From positions 21,667 through 85,666 of the forward strand of contig JAZKDT010000055.1 in NCBI GenBank assembly GCA_040387475.1: 64,000 nucleotides of DNA, read 5' to 3'. The notes beneath the pieces are model-generated. The model saw nothing but the letters and a program-made list of their open reading frames with translations. It was not told the DNA's origin and did no database searches. The stretch comes from UBA4416 sp040387475 (lineage in GTDB: Bacteria; Bacteroidota; Bacteroidia; B-17B0; Aurantibacillaceae). The position numbers and the translations under genes are program-made. Every line of letters begins with the position of its first letter. The stretch's first letter is position 1. Positions 28,101 through 35,872 of this stretch are shown piece after piece.

Positions 28101-28848
28101 CGCCTTAATGGTGATGGAAAAAGAATACGGCAAAGAAATGATGCATAAATTTTTAAAAGATGCCCTGAATAAATATTTAACCGGGCGGGCTACCGAAAAG
28201 AAAAGGGAACTTCCTATTATGCTGGCCGAAAACCAACAGTACATTCACTACAATAAAGGCTGTTTAATTATGTACGCCCTGAGAGATTACATTGGTGAAG
28301 ACTCGGTAAACTCGGCGTTGAAACGTTACATCAAACAAGTGGGATTTCAGAGTGCGCCCTATACAACGGCTAAAGATTTTGTGGCTAATATGAAATTATC
28401 TACGCCTGACAGCATGCAGTATGTGATCAAAGATTTGTTTGAAGACATTACGATTTATGAGAATTACGTGAAGGACCTGAAATATACCAAACAGGCTGAT
28501 GGCAAATACAAAGTGACGTTAACCGTTGGCTCTTCTAAATTTAAAGCCGATACTTTAGGAAAAAGCAAAGCTGTACCGGTGAACGACTGGATGGATATTG
28601 GCATCTTTACACAGAAAGAGGTGAACGGCAAAAAAGTAGATAAGGAGTTACTATTTAAGAAAATAAAAATGGACAAGGCTGTTAAGACCTTTGAGTTTAT
28701 TATTGACAAAGAGCCGGTATCGGCAGGGCTGGATCCTTACAACAAATTAATTGACCGGAAGCCGGAGAACAACCGTTGCAAGTTTGGTTCGGTACCAACG
28801 CCACCTGATTTGGATGCGAACAGCAGTGCGGTGAGTATTACGCTTTAG
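25171..28848 (+). CDS. ABC permease fused to M1-family aminopeptidase
   Basis: A 1225-residue two-part protein. Residues 1-600 hold two ABC-2-type membrane blocks (hydrophobic clusters at about 20-45, 75-265 and 330-560). After a last helix near 590-607 the remainder is periplasmic: a beta-rich N-lobe and an M1 metallopeptidase lobe with H947-E948-V-A-H951. The downstream glutamate is E971 in LMSESMAEYSALM, one residue further from the HExxH than in classical M1 enzymes. No GxMEN exopeptidase motif is evident; PYSESIGF takes its place. This architecture is known in Bacteroidota, but its substrate is not. It is paired with the ATPase upstream. Confidence 0.92.
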   Translation: MFLEILRFELKYALKKPSTYVFFAIYFAFYLFLSLAASGIIPLGSSDSNTYLNSAVANASLYLAFNQNILALIHNMIIIAIMATAIQRDFEFNSHSLFFTKPITKQSYFFGRFFGVLIIALFVFSGQLFGLLLGSVIGQGQSAMGPIELYNYIQPFIYFVLPNTLLFGTIYFSLTTFLRNTTIAYLFTVIFFLFDLAANSVLSDIDYQSVAAMLDPYGSKALNKITQYWTPSEQNERLLPLTDVLLYNRLVWLGLAILIMWFSYVRFSFSQFLNPSKVFSFRKKEESLSPQIPAIQHVGELPKVTISSSGKAFWNQLLFIAGFEYKRIIKSYFFIIMLVLGGVLAYIVSSFNSLIFGTEVFPVTYNIVGQTGSMFHFMLSILIIFYSGNLVFNEKQFKVDELVGASPIKSSTLVLGKYLGLLASVALGLLGAIITGVIIQSLKGYYQFEFGQYIESIYGHTFINLAIVAALCFVIQFMVSNKYVGFVIAFIVAFLSRIIFSQLQLKNPLYNFNSSGPMLPYSDMNGYGHTTPIFYLFKTYWLAVIVLLFVFSIRFYLRGKEKGLKARFRFSKYDSHKQFRFTAVIAGIIFLGIGSLIYYNIKVANKMISRTDEEKLQAKFEQTYKHFQHTLQPRVVASYVEVDLFPNDLGAKFKGYYYLKNKHKQAIDTILINYSSEVDLKSLAFSTPHKELVNDKDLYVKVFKLNTPLQPGDSIKMDYSIDYFQKGWFSNNEKSDVVYNGTFINNSLLPSIGYNEAVELGENEARKKYNLKAKPRMADINDTAAYANTYISKDADWINFECIVSTVPDQIAVAPGYLIKEYSKDGRRYFHYKMDSPILNFYSFLSARYAVKKDKYKDIQIEIYYHEGHEYNLDRMINSIKKSLAYYEKAFSPYQHRQVRILEFPRYASFAQSFPNTIPYSESIGFIADVDATDPLSIDYPFYVTAHEVAHQWWAHQVIGADVQGATLMSESMAEYSALMVMEKEYGKEMMHKFLKDALNKYLTGRATEKKRELPIMLAENQQYIHYNKGCLIMYALRDYIGEDSVNSALKRYIKQVGFQSAPYTTAKDFVANMKLSTPDSMQYVIKDLFEDITIYENYVKDLKYTKQADGKYKVTLTVGSSKFKADTLGKSKAVPVNDWMDIGIFTQKEVNGKKVDKELLFKKIKMDKAVKTFEFIIDKEPVSAGLDPYNKLIDRKPENNRCKFGSVPTPPDLDANSSAVSITL

Positions 28849-28860
28849 GTAACCTGTTTT

Positions 28861-29055
28861 AAGATTTGGGCGCGTTCGGTCCGCCATCTGGCGGAAACCG
28901 GGCTGGCCGGTTGCAATCTTTTTGCCGCACTTCGGCTCCGCTCAGTGTCCGGCAAAAAGGATTTACGTTTGTTGCATCCCTTTGGGGCATCCCTCGCGCG
29001 GGGTTTACTTTAAATTTGAAACTCTTGCTTCGATCTTACCACAAGCGCCGTTTGA
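28861..29055. repeat. GC-rich repeat copy B, inverted relative to copy A
   Basis: The 336-base gap 28849-29184 has no gene. Its first part is the inverted counterpart of 23940-24118: ATTTGGGCGCG (28864-28874), CGGGCTGGCCGG (28899-28910), CAATCTTTTTGCC (28914-28926), GGCAAAAAGGATTT (28951-28964) and GCATCCCTCGCGCGGGGTTT (28987-29006). The two copies bracket the ABC ATPase and permease/M1 genes. Small frames here are not gene-like. Confidence 0.65.
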
Positions 29056-29070
29056 CGGATTGAGTTTTTT

Positions 29071-29163
29071 TCGTCATAGCGAGGAGGTACGACAAAGCAA
29101 TCTCATACAATACATATAAAAGAAAACCAAGTATGAGATTAATCGCTCCGCTCGTCATGACGA
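29071..29163. repeat. CGTCAT-type imperfect palindrome
   Basis: The left arm at 29071-29108 begins TCGTCATAGCGAGGAGG and ends CAATCTCATAC. The right arm at 29131-29163 begins GTATGAGATTAATCGC and ends CTCGTCATGACGA. The arms are near-complementary, separated by a 22-base AT-rich spacer. The sequence resembles the CGTCATTGCGAGG-type dispersed palindromes common in many bacterial genomes. It could fold into a long hairpin and act as a terminator-like or mobile non-coding element between the ABC/M1 gene and the PorT-like gene. Confidence 0.7.
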
Positions 29164-29184
29164 TGACGTGCGGCAGACCCATGC

Positions 29185-29853
29185 TTAAAAAAAGTTTAAA
29201 GCCAAGGTAAGGGTGTGCACTACTTTTTTGGAACCATCGATGGGATTTTGTGCCGTGGATGAAACGCCGTAAGAAATTTCGGGAACTACGTTGGTACCGT
29301 GAAATTCGTAGTTGATGCCATAGCCGATAAAAAACCCGTAACTGAATTCGTTTTGATACCCTTTGCTGATGTAGCCCGCATCGAACTTTTTCAAATTTAA
29401 CCTGGGGCCGATTAACAGATAAGGTTGCTTGGTGGTGAGGTAACAGCTCATATCTTTTGCCGCATAAATAACACCGTGGGGATCGGGAGATTTTAAGCTG
29501 ATAGCGAAGCCGTGAGAAATGCTGAGATCAAAGGCGGTTGCAAAAATGGCTTTGGCATGCCGGGCACAGGTGGTAGAAAATGTACCTTCTATTTTTGGCT
29601 TAAACACAATGCCGGCGTTGAGCGGCATCCATAAAAACACACCGATGCCAAAACCGTATTGTGTTTCGGTAACTTTGGATCGCTTGTGATGAAACTCTTT
29701 TTGTGCCAACTCCACGGGTGTTGCTTTAAAAGAGGTGCTGTTGTAAACGGCATGTGCAAAGCCAAGGTTTATTTGGGGAAACCAACTCGCTTCGTTTTGG
29801 GCTAGCAGTTTGCTTCCAACAAAAACGGGGAGTATGTACTTTTGCAGCTTCAT
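29185..29853 (-). CDS. PorT-like outer-membrane beta-barrel protein
   Basis: A 222-residue outer-membrane barrel candidate. It has a signal peptide (MKLQKYILPVFVGSKLLAQ), alternating hydrophobic strands throughout, and a terminal phenylalanine (TLALNFF), the usual barrel-assembly signal. The layout, with GFGIGVFLWMPLNAGIVFKP, YLLIGPRLNLKKFDAGY and FFIGYGINYEFHG, resembles PorT/SprT, a T9SS component, but I cannot align it and similarity to general porin-family barrels is also possible. It follows the CGTCAT palindrome and is not near other T9SS machinery genes. Confidence 0.7.
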   Translation of the reverse strand: MKLQKYILPVFVGSKLLAQNEASWFPQINLGFAHAVYNSTSFKATPVELAQKEFHHKRSKVTETQYGFGIGVFLWMPLNAGIVFKPKIEGTFSTTCARHAKAIFATAFDLSISHGFAISLKSPDPHGVIYAAKDMSCYLTTKQPYLLIGPRLNLKKFDAGYISKGYQNEFSYGFFIGYGINYEFHGTNVVPEISYGVSSTAQNPIDGSKKVVHTLTLALNFF

Positions 29854-29948
29854 TTAAGCACATAACGCAACCGCTAAAAAAAGTTACAGGGAGATTTATT
29901 TCAGCTCTTACTTTACTAACAAGCGACGATCAAAATTTGGGCGCTGCG

Positions 29949-30286
29949 TTAGCGAAGATGTATATCGTCATGTTTTAAATCTTCTCTGCTCAGCTGGTTC
30001 TCATGAAACGACTCCCCGTTGACTTCACAACCCAAACCAAAGGAACTATGTTTTGCGATGTTCTCAGAAAAGATAAAATGCCTGCTTTGATCGGTAGTCG
30101 TTTTGTATCGATGAGATAAGGGAGCATCCTTGCCGGAAGTATAAACAAAAAGAAAAACTACGGCGTTTGGACGGGACTGGCCCAGCTTTGAATAGACCAT
30201 ACCTTTGGAATTAAATTTTTTTACGCAGGAATAAAACGTTGTAATGATTAATACTATGAGAGTTTATTTTTGAAGATGCTTTTCAT
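29949..30286 (-). pseudogene. Frameshifted small lipoprotein gene
   Basis: A start ATG at 30286 directly abuts the stop of the previous gene (TGAATG) and opens MKSIFKNK, but this frame stops at a TAG at 30256-30254. In the other frame, the sequence continues TLIVLIITTFYSC then VKKFNSKG, a complete lipoprotein signal with lipobox, followed by about 90 residues to the stop at 29949. Adding one A to the AAA at 30263-30265 would join them into a protein of about 112 residues. It is therefore either a disrupted gene or a base-calling error. The product family is unrecognised. Confidence 0.6.
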
Positions 30287-30877
30287 TCAATTTAAAGTAA
30301 TGGTATAAACTATGGTATCATGTTTGACATTAACCGGCACATTACCGGAATAGCTACTATCTAAATAATTCCATTTGATCGTATTGATTGTATTACCAAC
30401 TGCCTGGAGGTAATTTGGCGCTGTTTTATTTTCGTAAGCATTACCCGTTATAATAGTTGGTGTATTAAAGACCGAGTTGGAAATAGCTAACGTATAATTA
30501 ACCGGAGTAAGGTTGATGATGTGGAATTTAGTATAAGCAATGGGAGAAAAATAATATTCGAGGTTCTCTTTTTTATAGGAGATATCTCTTTTGTCATTTG
30601 CTATATAATAATAATCAGCACGCGCGTTAACCCAGTAACGATAACCCGGCAAAGCGGTTTTTGAATACCGGATTTTAAAATATCCGTTTGCATCTGTTTT
30701 GGTTTGATTCACCACGGCCTCGCTTGTATGATAATAGGAGAGCGTTATTTTTGCGCCCGAAATTGGAGTATTTGTTCCTGCTTCATACACATGCCCATCC
30801 ACATAACCACTTCCCGATCTTTTGCATGAAAAAAGCAATATCGTGGAACACACTATTATATAAATCCACAGTTTCAT
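30287..30877 (-). CDS. Lipoprotein with carboxypeptidase-regulatory-like domain
   Basis: A 196-residue lipoprotein. The signal MKLWIYIIVCSTILLFSC ends in a lipobox Cys. Residues 23-75 (GYVDGHVYEAGTNTPISGA, then TDANGYFKIRYSKTALPG) match the beta-sandwich carboxypeptidase-regulatory (CarboxypepD_reg) fold common in Bacteroidota surface proteins. The remaining part is beta-rich, of unknown type. I chose ATG 30877 rather than an upstream codon, since it gives a clean signal peptide. It sits between a small lipoprotein (upstream) and a frameshifted one (downstream), all on one strand. Confidence 0.82.
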   Translation of the reverse strand: MKLWIYIIVCSTILLFSCKRSGSGYVDGHVYEAGTNTPISGAKITLSYYHTSEAVVNQTKTDANGYFKIRYSKTALPGYRYWVNARADYYYIANDKRDISYKKENLEYYFSPIAYTKFHIINLTPVNYTLAISNSVFNTPTIITGNAYENKTAPNYLQAVGNTINTIKWNYLDSSYSGNVPVNVKHDTIVYTITLN

Positions 30878-30893
30878 ATTATTTAAGTATTTG

Positions 30894-31238
30894 TTACGAC
30901 AATATAAAATCATAGCCCACTCTATTTTTTAATGTGATGTGATGATCTATATTATGTTTTCCTGTATCATCCACTTTTAATTGGCGTCTTGCTTCTACAT
31001 TTACTTTACGCGTTTTTGCGGCGATGACATAATAACCGTTTTCATCAACCTCGCAGGATCCGACTTTTTCGGAATGACCATAACTTTGATCGAAGACCAA
31101 CCGCACTATTGAACTATGATATGGGTTAAACGTAAGTCCGGTTTTTCTATCCATCCAATGGCCGGAGACCACTATTTTTTCTTTTTTGCAGGAAGAAAAA
31201 ATTAAGGCAATTATTAGTAGAAGAAATACATGTTTCAC
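30894..31238 (-). CDS. Small lipoprotein
   Basis: A 114-residue lipoprotein with signal MKHVFLLLIIALIFSSC and lipobox Cys 17, followed by KKEK. The mature part is short and beta-rich, with VSGHWMDRKTGLTFNPYHSS and VDENGYYVIAAKTRKVNVEAR, which look like a degenerate version of the same carboxypeptidase-regulatory-like fold as the next gene. It is 16 bases upstream of that gene's chosen start and is likely cotranscribed. Function is unknown. Confidence 0.75.
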   Translation of the reverse strand: MKHVFLLLIIALIFSSCKKEKIVVSGHWMDRKTGLTFNPYHSSIVRLVFDQSYGHSEKVGSCEVDENGYYVIAAKTRKVNVEARRQLKVDDTGKHNIDHHITLKNRVGYDFILS

Positions 31239-31265
31239 TTTCTCAAAATTACATTTTTATAAATA

Positions 31266-31297
31266 TATAAACCCTGCTGACCATTTATCAGCAGGGA
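31266..31297 (-). terminator. Terminator after the 835-residue T9SS cargo gene
   Basis: A perfect 9-bp stem CCCTGCTGA (31272-31280) / TCAGCAGGG (31288-31296) with a seven-base loop, followed on the minus strand by a T-rich stretch. It separates the cargo gene from the lipoprotein operon beginning at 31238. Confidence 0.75.
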
Positions 31298-31345
31298 GCC
31301 TTATGACTATTTAGTTAACAACAACCAACTTTTTAGCCATTAAAA

Positions 31346-33853
31346 TTATTCTACTACATCTACTTTCTTAGTTATACTATTCCCTAAATTTGAGATTACC
31401 TGCACCATATAAATTCCTTTACTATATCCTTCAAGACTCACATCAAAATCAGACGTTACATTATCGTACATATAAATTAATTGACCTTTCATATCATATA
31501 CGTGAACAGAAAAAATTTCTTTCTCTACTGATTTTTTAGTGTGTAGTGTTATTTTACCTGTTGTTGGATTGGGCGTTAAACTGAAGTCGCTGGATTTAAC
31601 TTGATCCATTAAAGTCATATCGGGAATAATTTGTTCGCTATCGTCCTGTTCAGGAACAATAGGATTATTATCCGAATCTGATTTTGGACTTTCATAATAA
31701 TGAATTGGAATTGGATTTATATTATCCGATTCATAGTCAAACTCTGTGGGATTTTCTAATAAAATAGAATCTTTAGCCATACGCATATTTAACGCATCAT
31801 TATTTCCGTTGCATATATAACGTTGTATATATGCCCGATAAGTGCTTCCCTGATCCACCTGAAATCCTGATTTTAAAACGATTTCTTTACCAGCACGATA
31901 GGTAACATTTGACGGAATTGTATTCTGCGGGGCAGCTGGAGATGATGCCGCGTAAATATGTGCTTCAGACACCAGGTTTTGAAACACTGCAACTTTACCT
32001 TGTAGCCCTGTTTGGTCTACCCCTTGAATATTATTGGGTGAATTAACCATAGGCCCAGATGAAATCAACTTTCTGGGCCATATGTTTTTATCTATGTTAT
32101 CCATATAGTTATATGCATAATATGGAGTAGCAGTATTATTAGCAATTTGATCACAAATATTATTACCTGCAAAATAAACAGGGATCCCTGAACTACATAT
32201 TGACGAGTTGACGGAGTTAATCACATTTGTTGCGGAATTAACAATCACTGATATTACATTACCCAACAAATTTCCTAACACGCCTCCGCCTCCACTACCT
32301 CCAGTCACAATACTTCCTCCAGTATTTCCATTGTTACCATCGATAGTAAGTTGGTTCTGGTATTCATAATACAAATTATGTAACAACATGTAATCGACTC
32401 CCGGATAATTTCCCTGAACTGAACCATCAAATGTTTGGTTTGCACATGTCATGGGGTGGTTGGTAACTCCTGAACCACAACCAGAACCTCTACTAGAAGG
32501 ATGTTCGAGTCTATCCTGACTTGACCATTCCCAACCACCATGAGTACAACTACTGTAATTATAAGGTCCCTGGCAAGGCGCACTATTTATTGGATCTCCG
32601 TAAACTGAAAGCTGTCTGAGTAAAGATCCATCTTGATGCAGCACTTTTCTCAAAAGATCTGCCCACTCCAAATTATTAAGGCTTGTGTTTTGTTGCATAG
32701 CTAAATATATTGGTGAATTTATACCTATTCCCGGTAAGAAAGGGTTTGAGTTACTTCCTGCCTGACTCCAGGCCTTAAATACTGCGTTGTCGTCAAAGCA
32801 AGGACTTGGGGTTTGGCACATCAGATTATATGAACTTCGACCGCTTGTTATAGCATAAGGATCATTGTATCCTGAACAGAAAGAATTATTGCTACCTCCA
32901 ACCCATGGAAAGTCCCGGTTAGCCATACAAGCATATCTACTTAATGGCCATGCATATACAAATGCGCTGCCACCAACAGGCAAATTTCCGACACTATTCC
33001 CGGAGGAGTTCAATAATTGTAAAACCCATGAATTATTTTGTCCTTTGCAATAATTGTAGCAACGGTTTGCAATATTTCTAGCTTCCTGCCTAATGCTTAT
33101 CTCGCCATCCTGAAATATTTCGCCGTTGTAAGAAATACTTTGAGGTATATATTTATCGATAAACATCATGGCGATCATTATCGTATGATACTTATCTTGA
33201 GGTAATATTAAGTCTGTGGCGGGTTCTTGGGCTGTAAAAAAACCACTAAACTTGTTATCATTCGTAAGTTGATTCGTATGTTTTACTCCCGTAAAGCCAT
33301 CAAAAGTGGAATCGCTGCCTACTGTTGGTGAAGTAGCTTCCAACAAACTGTAATTGTAGTGAGCGAAATTTTGACTAATGAAATTGCCAGGCATATCTTC
33401 TCGCAGCATGTATCCATTTAACAAACCGGTTGACTGAATTATGTCACTTGACCAATTATTTCCAATGGTCCAAAATTGCTCCGCCTCCAAATCCAACCTA
33501 TTTATTGCATACAACATGTGGTAAAGCTCCTTAATCGTTTCGCTTGCATCTTGATGATTACGAGTGAGCAACTTATATTCTAAAGCCAAAGCCATAATAT
33601 ATTGATTTGTAATGTCAATTTGGTCAGGCCCCACTTTGGATTGAAAAACTCCCTTTTCTAAATAGTTTCTTTCTGCAAGAACAATGCATGAACCTTGCTC
33701 TTTCCCTATTTTCATAAAATCATTAATCATTCGGGTGCGATAATACCAATAACGACGATGCGCCTTGTCATTATCAACGGTTTGTTGGGCAAAAATATTA
33801 TTTGCAATAATAAAGAGGAGTAATAATAAAAGTTTACATTTTTTCATAATCAT
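31346..33853 (-). CDS. Large secreted protein with T9SS type A sorting domain
   Basis: An 835-residue exported protein. It has a signal peptide (KLLLLLLFIIANNIFAQ), a helical region to about 470 with many Trp/Tyr/Asn residues, a Gly/Ser/Asn-rich linker (about 500-560), and a segment near 650-680 of the type seen as a filament or coat-like motif (YRAGKEIVLKSGFQVDQGS). The type A T9SS tail follows (LTPNPTTGKITLHT ... GYSKGIYMVQVISN). The catalytic or binding role is unknown. Its ATG overlaps the stop of the upstream lipoprotein gene by four bases (ATGA). Confidence 0.88.
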   Translation of the reverse strand: MIMKKCKLLLLLLFIIANNIFAQQTVDNDKAHRRYWYYRTRMINDFMKIGKEQGSCIVLAERNYLEKGVFQSKVGPDQIDITNQYIMALALEYKLLTRNHQDASETIKELYHMLYAINRLDLEAEQFWTIGNNWSSDIIQSTGLLNGYMLREDMPGNFISQNFAHYNYSLLEATSPTVGSDSTFDGFTGVKHTNQLTNDNKFSGFFTAQEPATDLILPQDKYHTIMIAMMFIDKYIPQSISYNGEIFQDGEISIRQEARNIANRCYNYCKGQNNSWVLQLLNSSGNSVGNLPVGGSAFVYAWPLSRYACMANRDFPWVGGSNNSFCSGYNDPYAITSGRSSYNLMCQTPSPCFDDNAVFKAWSQAGSNSNPFLPGIGINSPIYLAMQQNTSLNNLEWADLLRKVLHQDGSLLRQLSVYGDPINSAPCQGPYNYSSCTHGGWEWSSQDRLEHPSSRGSGCGSGVTNHPMTCANQTFDGSVQGNYPGVDYMLLHNLYYEYQNQLTIDGNNGNTGGSIVTGGSGGGGVLGNLLGNVISVIVNSATNVINSVNSSICSSGIPVYFAGNNICDQIANNTATPYYAYNYMDNIDKNIWPRKLISSGPMVNSPNNIQGVDQTGLQGKVAVFQNLVSEAHIYAASSPAAPQNTIPSNVTYRAGKEIVLKSGFQVDQGSTYRAYIQRYICNGNNDALNMRMAKDSILLENPTEFDYESDNINPIPIHYYESPKSDSDNNPIVPEQDDSEQIIPDMTLMDQVKSSDFSLTPNPTTGKITLHTKKSVEKEIFSVHVYDMKGQLIYMYDNVTSDFDVSLEGYSKGIYMVQVISNLGNSITKKVDVVE

Positions 33854-34347
33854 TTATTGAATTTTAAGACGTAAGAGTTTTTGTTAGAAAAGCTCAATTT
33901 CATATCTTTTTTTGTTAGTTTTATTATTTTCCATCCAGTAGACTCGCCCTCCGGGCAAAAAAACAATCGATAACATTTAATTTTATTGTAATAATCTAAA
34001 GCACATGTAGTTCCTATTTTACTTGAATGATCATAAGAGATGTTTAGATATTTGTTCGAATTAGTAAACCCAATTTTTTTTTGATTTGCGTTATCTACGT
34101 TAACATATAAATGGGGATTGTACTTTGTTTGCTCATTTATAAATACTATTTGTTTATAATTGTTATCTCCATTATAGTTAATTAAATCTGTACTATCAAT
34201 CCCGTTCACTTCGTACAAGGTCAATTTCCAATTCCCAACTATCAATTTAGGCCCCCGTCTTTGATAACCACCTTCAGGATATTTTTTACAATTAAATAAT
34301 ACAAGGGTAACTACAGTGATAAGCAGATATGTTATAAATATTCTCAT
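33850..34347 (-). CDS. Lipocalin-like lipoprotein
   Basis: A 165-residue lipoprotein with signal MRIFITYLLITVVTLVLFNC (lipobox at the end), followed by KKYPEGG. The LIVGNWKLTLYEVNGID motif and the C-terminal WKIIKLTKKDMKLSF are typical of the small lipocalin-like domains common in Bacteroidota. It lies between the filament-like protein and the 835-residue cargo in one tight minus-strand cluster. Ligand and function are unknown. Confidence 0.75.
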   Translation of the reverse strand: MRIFITYLLITVVTLVLFNCKKYPEGGYQRRGPKLIVGNWKLTLYEVNGIDSTDLINYNGDNNYKQIVFINEQTKYNPHLYVNVDNANQKKIGFTNSNKYLNISYDHSSKIGTTCALDYYNKIKCYRLFFCPEGESTGWKIIKLTKKDMKLSFSNKNSYVLKFNK

Positions 34348-34367
34348 CGATTTACTATATATTGAAT

Positions 34368-35618
34368 TTATTTTCTGGAAAGAAGTATAAGGTTATCTTG
34401 TTCCAACTTCTCCACTCTTTTATTTTGTTCAATTAAATATAAAGTTAATTCTTCTATTTTTTTAAGCAGTGTTGCATTTATATTTACCAGGTCGATTCCA
34501 TTGTTTTCAACTTCTGATGCACTTTGAACTTCGGGCAAATGCTTATGCTTTATCACATAAGCTTCTACTTGTCTTAAGGGCATTAATTTATAATCTTTGT
34601 CAAATACGTAATCTGCCCAGTGTGTGTTAGCAATAGCAACCTTAATTTCTTTTGCCAGAATCAATCCGTCAACAGATAACATAGCATTGTCGGCAGCGCC
34701 ACCTGCTTTGGGTTGGCCCGTACCAATCCTTGTTCTTCCGTCACCATACACAACAAAGGTGTTTTTTCCATCATTTCTTAAAATGGAATATGCTTTTACG
34801 CCTACGTTCCATGTTTGCACTTTCACACCATTTGCGTTATTACCATTTTGATTGATTTCTATAGAAGTGTTCAAATCTATAGCTCCAGTTTGAGTCCATC
34901 CAATTTTCAAGCTACTTTGCAGATCAACCTTAGCTCCCATAAACACAGTTCCACCATCCTTAATAGGTGCTGTGGATAAATCCCAATTTACATTTATTTT
35001 TGTGTTCCTACCACAAAAATAATTTATTAATAATCCGTTTTCCCCCATGCCAGTATTAGCAACACCTTCAACTTCAATTATACCACTTCCATCCCAAGGG
35101 GCCGAGTAAAATGATAAGCTCGAATTCGTTTGACTAGATCCGCTACCCAAAGGGACACGAGAAATAAAACTACCGTTATTAAGAAACTGCAGAGAGGTAT
35201 TTATATTTGGGTTAGGGCATACATAATCATAGGGTTGTACTTTTGAAGACGTGCTTCCCAGAAAAAATGTTGGTCGGGTTGATGATGTTGATGGGATATA
35301 ACTAAACTCATTTCCTCCGCCAAATAGCAAACTTTTTTTCACCGACAAATCCTGTTCAAAGCTACTTTTACCACCAATCATTAAATCTCCTGCAATTTTT
35401 GCATTACCATCTACAATTACATCTTTTTGAGCACGCATCGTATCGGCTGCTATAATTTCTCCACCTGACGTAATATCGCCGGTAGCAGTAATGCCTCTAT
35501 TCACATTGAGTGAATCATTGATTTTTAAAGTGCCTGTACAAGTTGTTGTGGGTATAGTATTTTGTGAGTACGTTTGAAATCCGAATAGGACAACTGCAGA
35601 TAAAATAATTTTTTTCAT
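34368..35618 (-). CDS. Secreted repetitive protein with tail-fibre-like C-terminal region
   Basis: A 416-residue exported protein. It has a signal peptide (MKKIILSAVVLFGFQTYSQ) and a repetitive N-terminal part (GTLKINDSLNVNRGITATGD, then KDVIVDGNAKIAGDLMIGG), resembling a beta-helix as in bactofilin or phage-fibre shafts. The C-terminus (YKLMPLRQVEAYVIKHKHLP, then a heptad-rich coiled coil to the end) is common in secreted Bacteroidota proteins and related to tail-fibre chaperone-type regions. It is the first of three genes spaced by 20 bases or overlapping. Function is unknown. Confidence 0.8.
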   Translation of the reverse strand: MKKIILSAVVLFGFQTYSQNTIPTTTCTGTLKINDSLNVNRGITATGDITSGGEIIAADTMRAQKDVIVDGNAKIAGDLMIGGKSSFEQDLSVKKSLLFGGGNEFSYIPSTSSTRPTFFLGSTSSKVQPYDYVCPNPNINTSLQFLNNGSFISRVPLGSGSSQTNSSLSFYSAPWDGSGIIEVEGVANTGMGENGLLINYFCGRNTKINVNWDLSTAPIKDGGTVFMGAKVDLQSSLKIGWTQTGAIDLNTSIEINQNGNNANGVKVQTWNVGVKAYSILRNDGKNTFVVYGDGRTRIGTGQPKAGGAADNAMLSVDGLILAKEIKVAIANTHWADYVFDKDYKLMPLRQVEAYVIKHKHLPEVQSASEVENNGIDLVNINATLLKKIEELTLYLIEQNKRVEKLEQDNLILLSRK

Positions 35619-35637
35619 AATGTATGTTTTATGAAAA

Positions 35638-35645
35638 CAAAATTA
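35638..35645 (-). promoter_or_regulatory. Predicted -7 element of the tail-fibre-like cluster
   Basis: Read on the minus strand this is TAATTTTG, matching TAnnTTTG, 20 bases before the start at 35618. No clear -33 was found. Confidence 0.4.
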
Positions 35646-35754
35646 TGTCGGTAAAATAAAAACTACCTTACCATTGAAGACTTTTTTGGCACATTTAAAA
35701 AAATTAAAATTGTGTAAGTGAGAAATAACGGAAAATCAAATCACTTATTTCATC

Positions 35755-35773
35755 AAGTATCCAAACGATACTT
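35755..35773. other. Small hairpin in the leader of the binding-protein gene
   Basis: A 7-bp stem AAGTATC / GATACTT with a CAAAC loop, 100 bases upstream of the binding-protein start. It lacks a T tract, so it is not an obvious terminator. I see no riboswitch consensus in the surrounding 250-base gap. Confidence 0.4.
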
Positions 35774-35872
35774 CATCTTTTACACGAGGCTTCGGGAACC
35801 GCAGCCATCTGATCATAGTAGTAGCTGTAACAATTAATTTTTATGTAACTTCATCGCTTCAAAAAAAACAGT

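Noticed and set aside
28866..29119. Short frames inside repeat copy B
   Set aside because: Same reason as copy A: the frames run across repeat and palindrome sequence and have no domain or ribosome-binding context.
35700..35872. Possible cobalamin riboswitch upstream of the binding-protein gene
   Set aside because: The CGGGAACCGCAGCC stretch was compared with the B12 box and G-rich elements, but the conserved pairing blocks are absent and the leader is only about 250 bases with one small hairpin.
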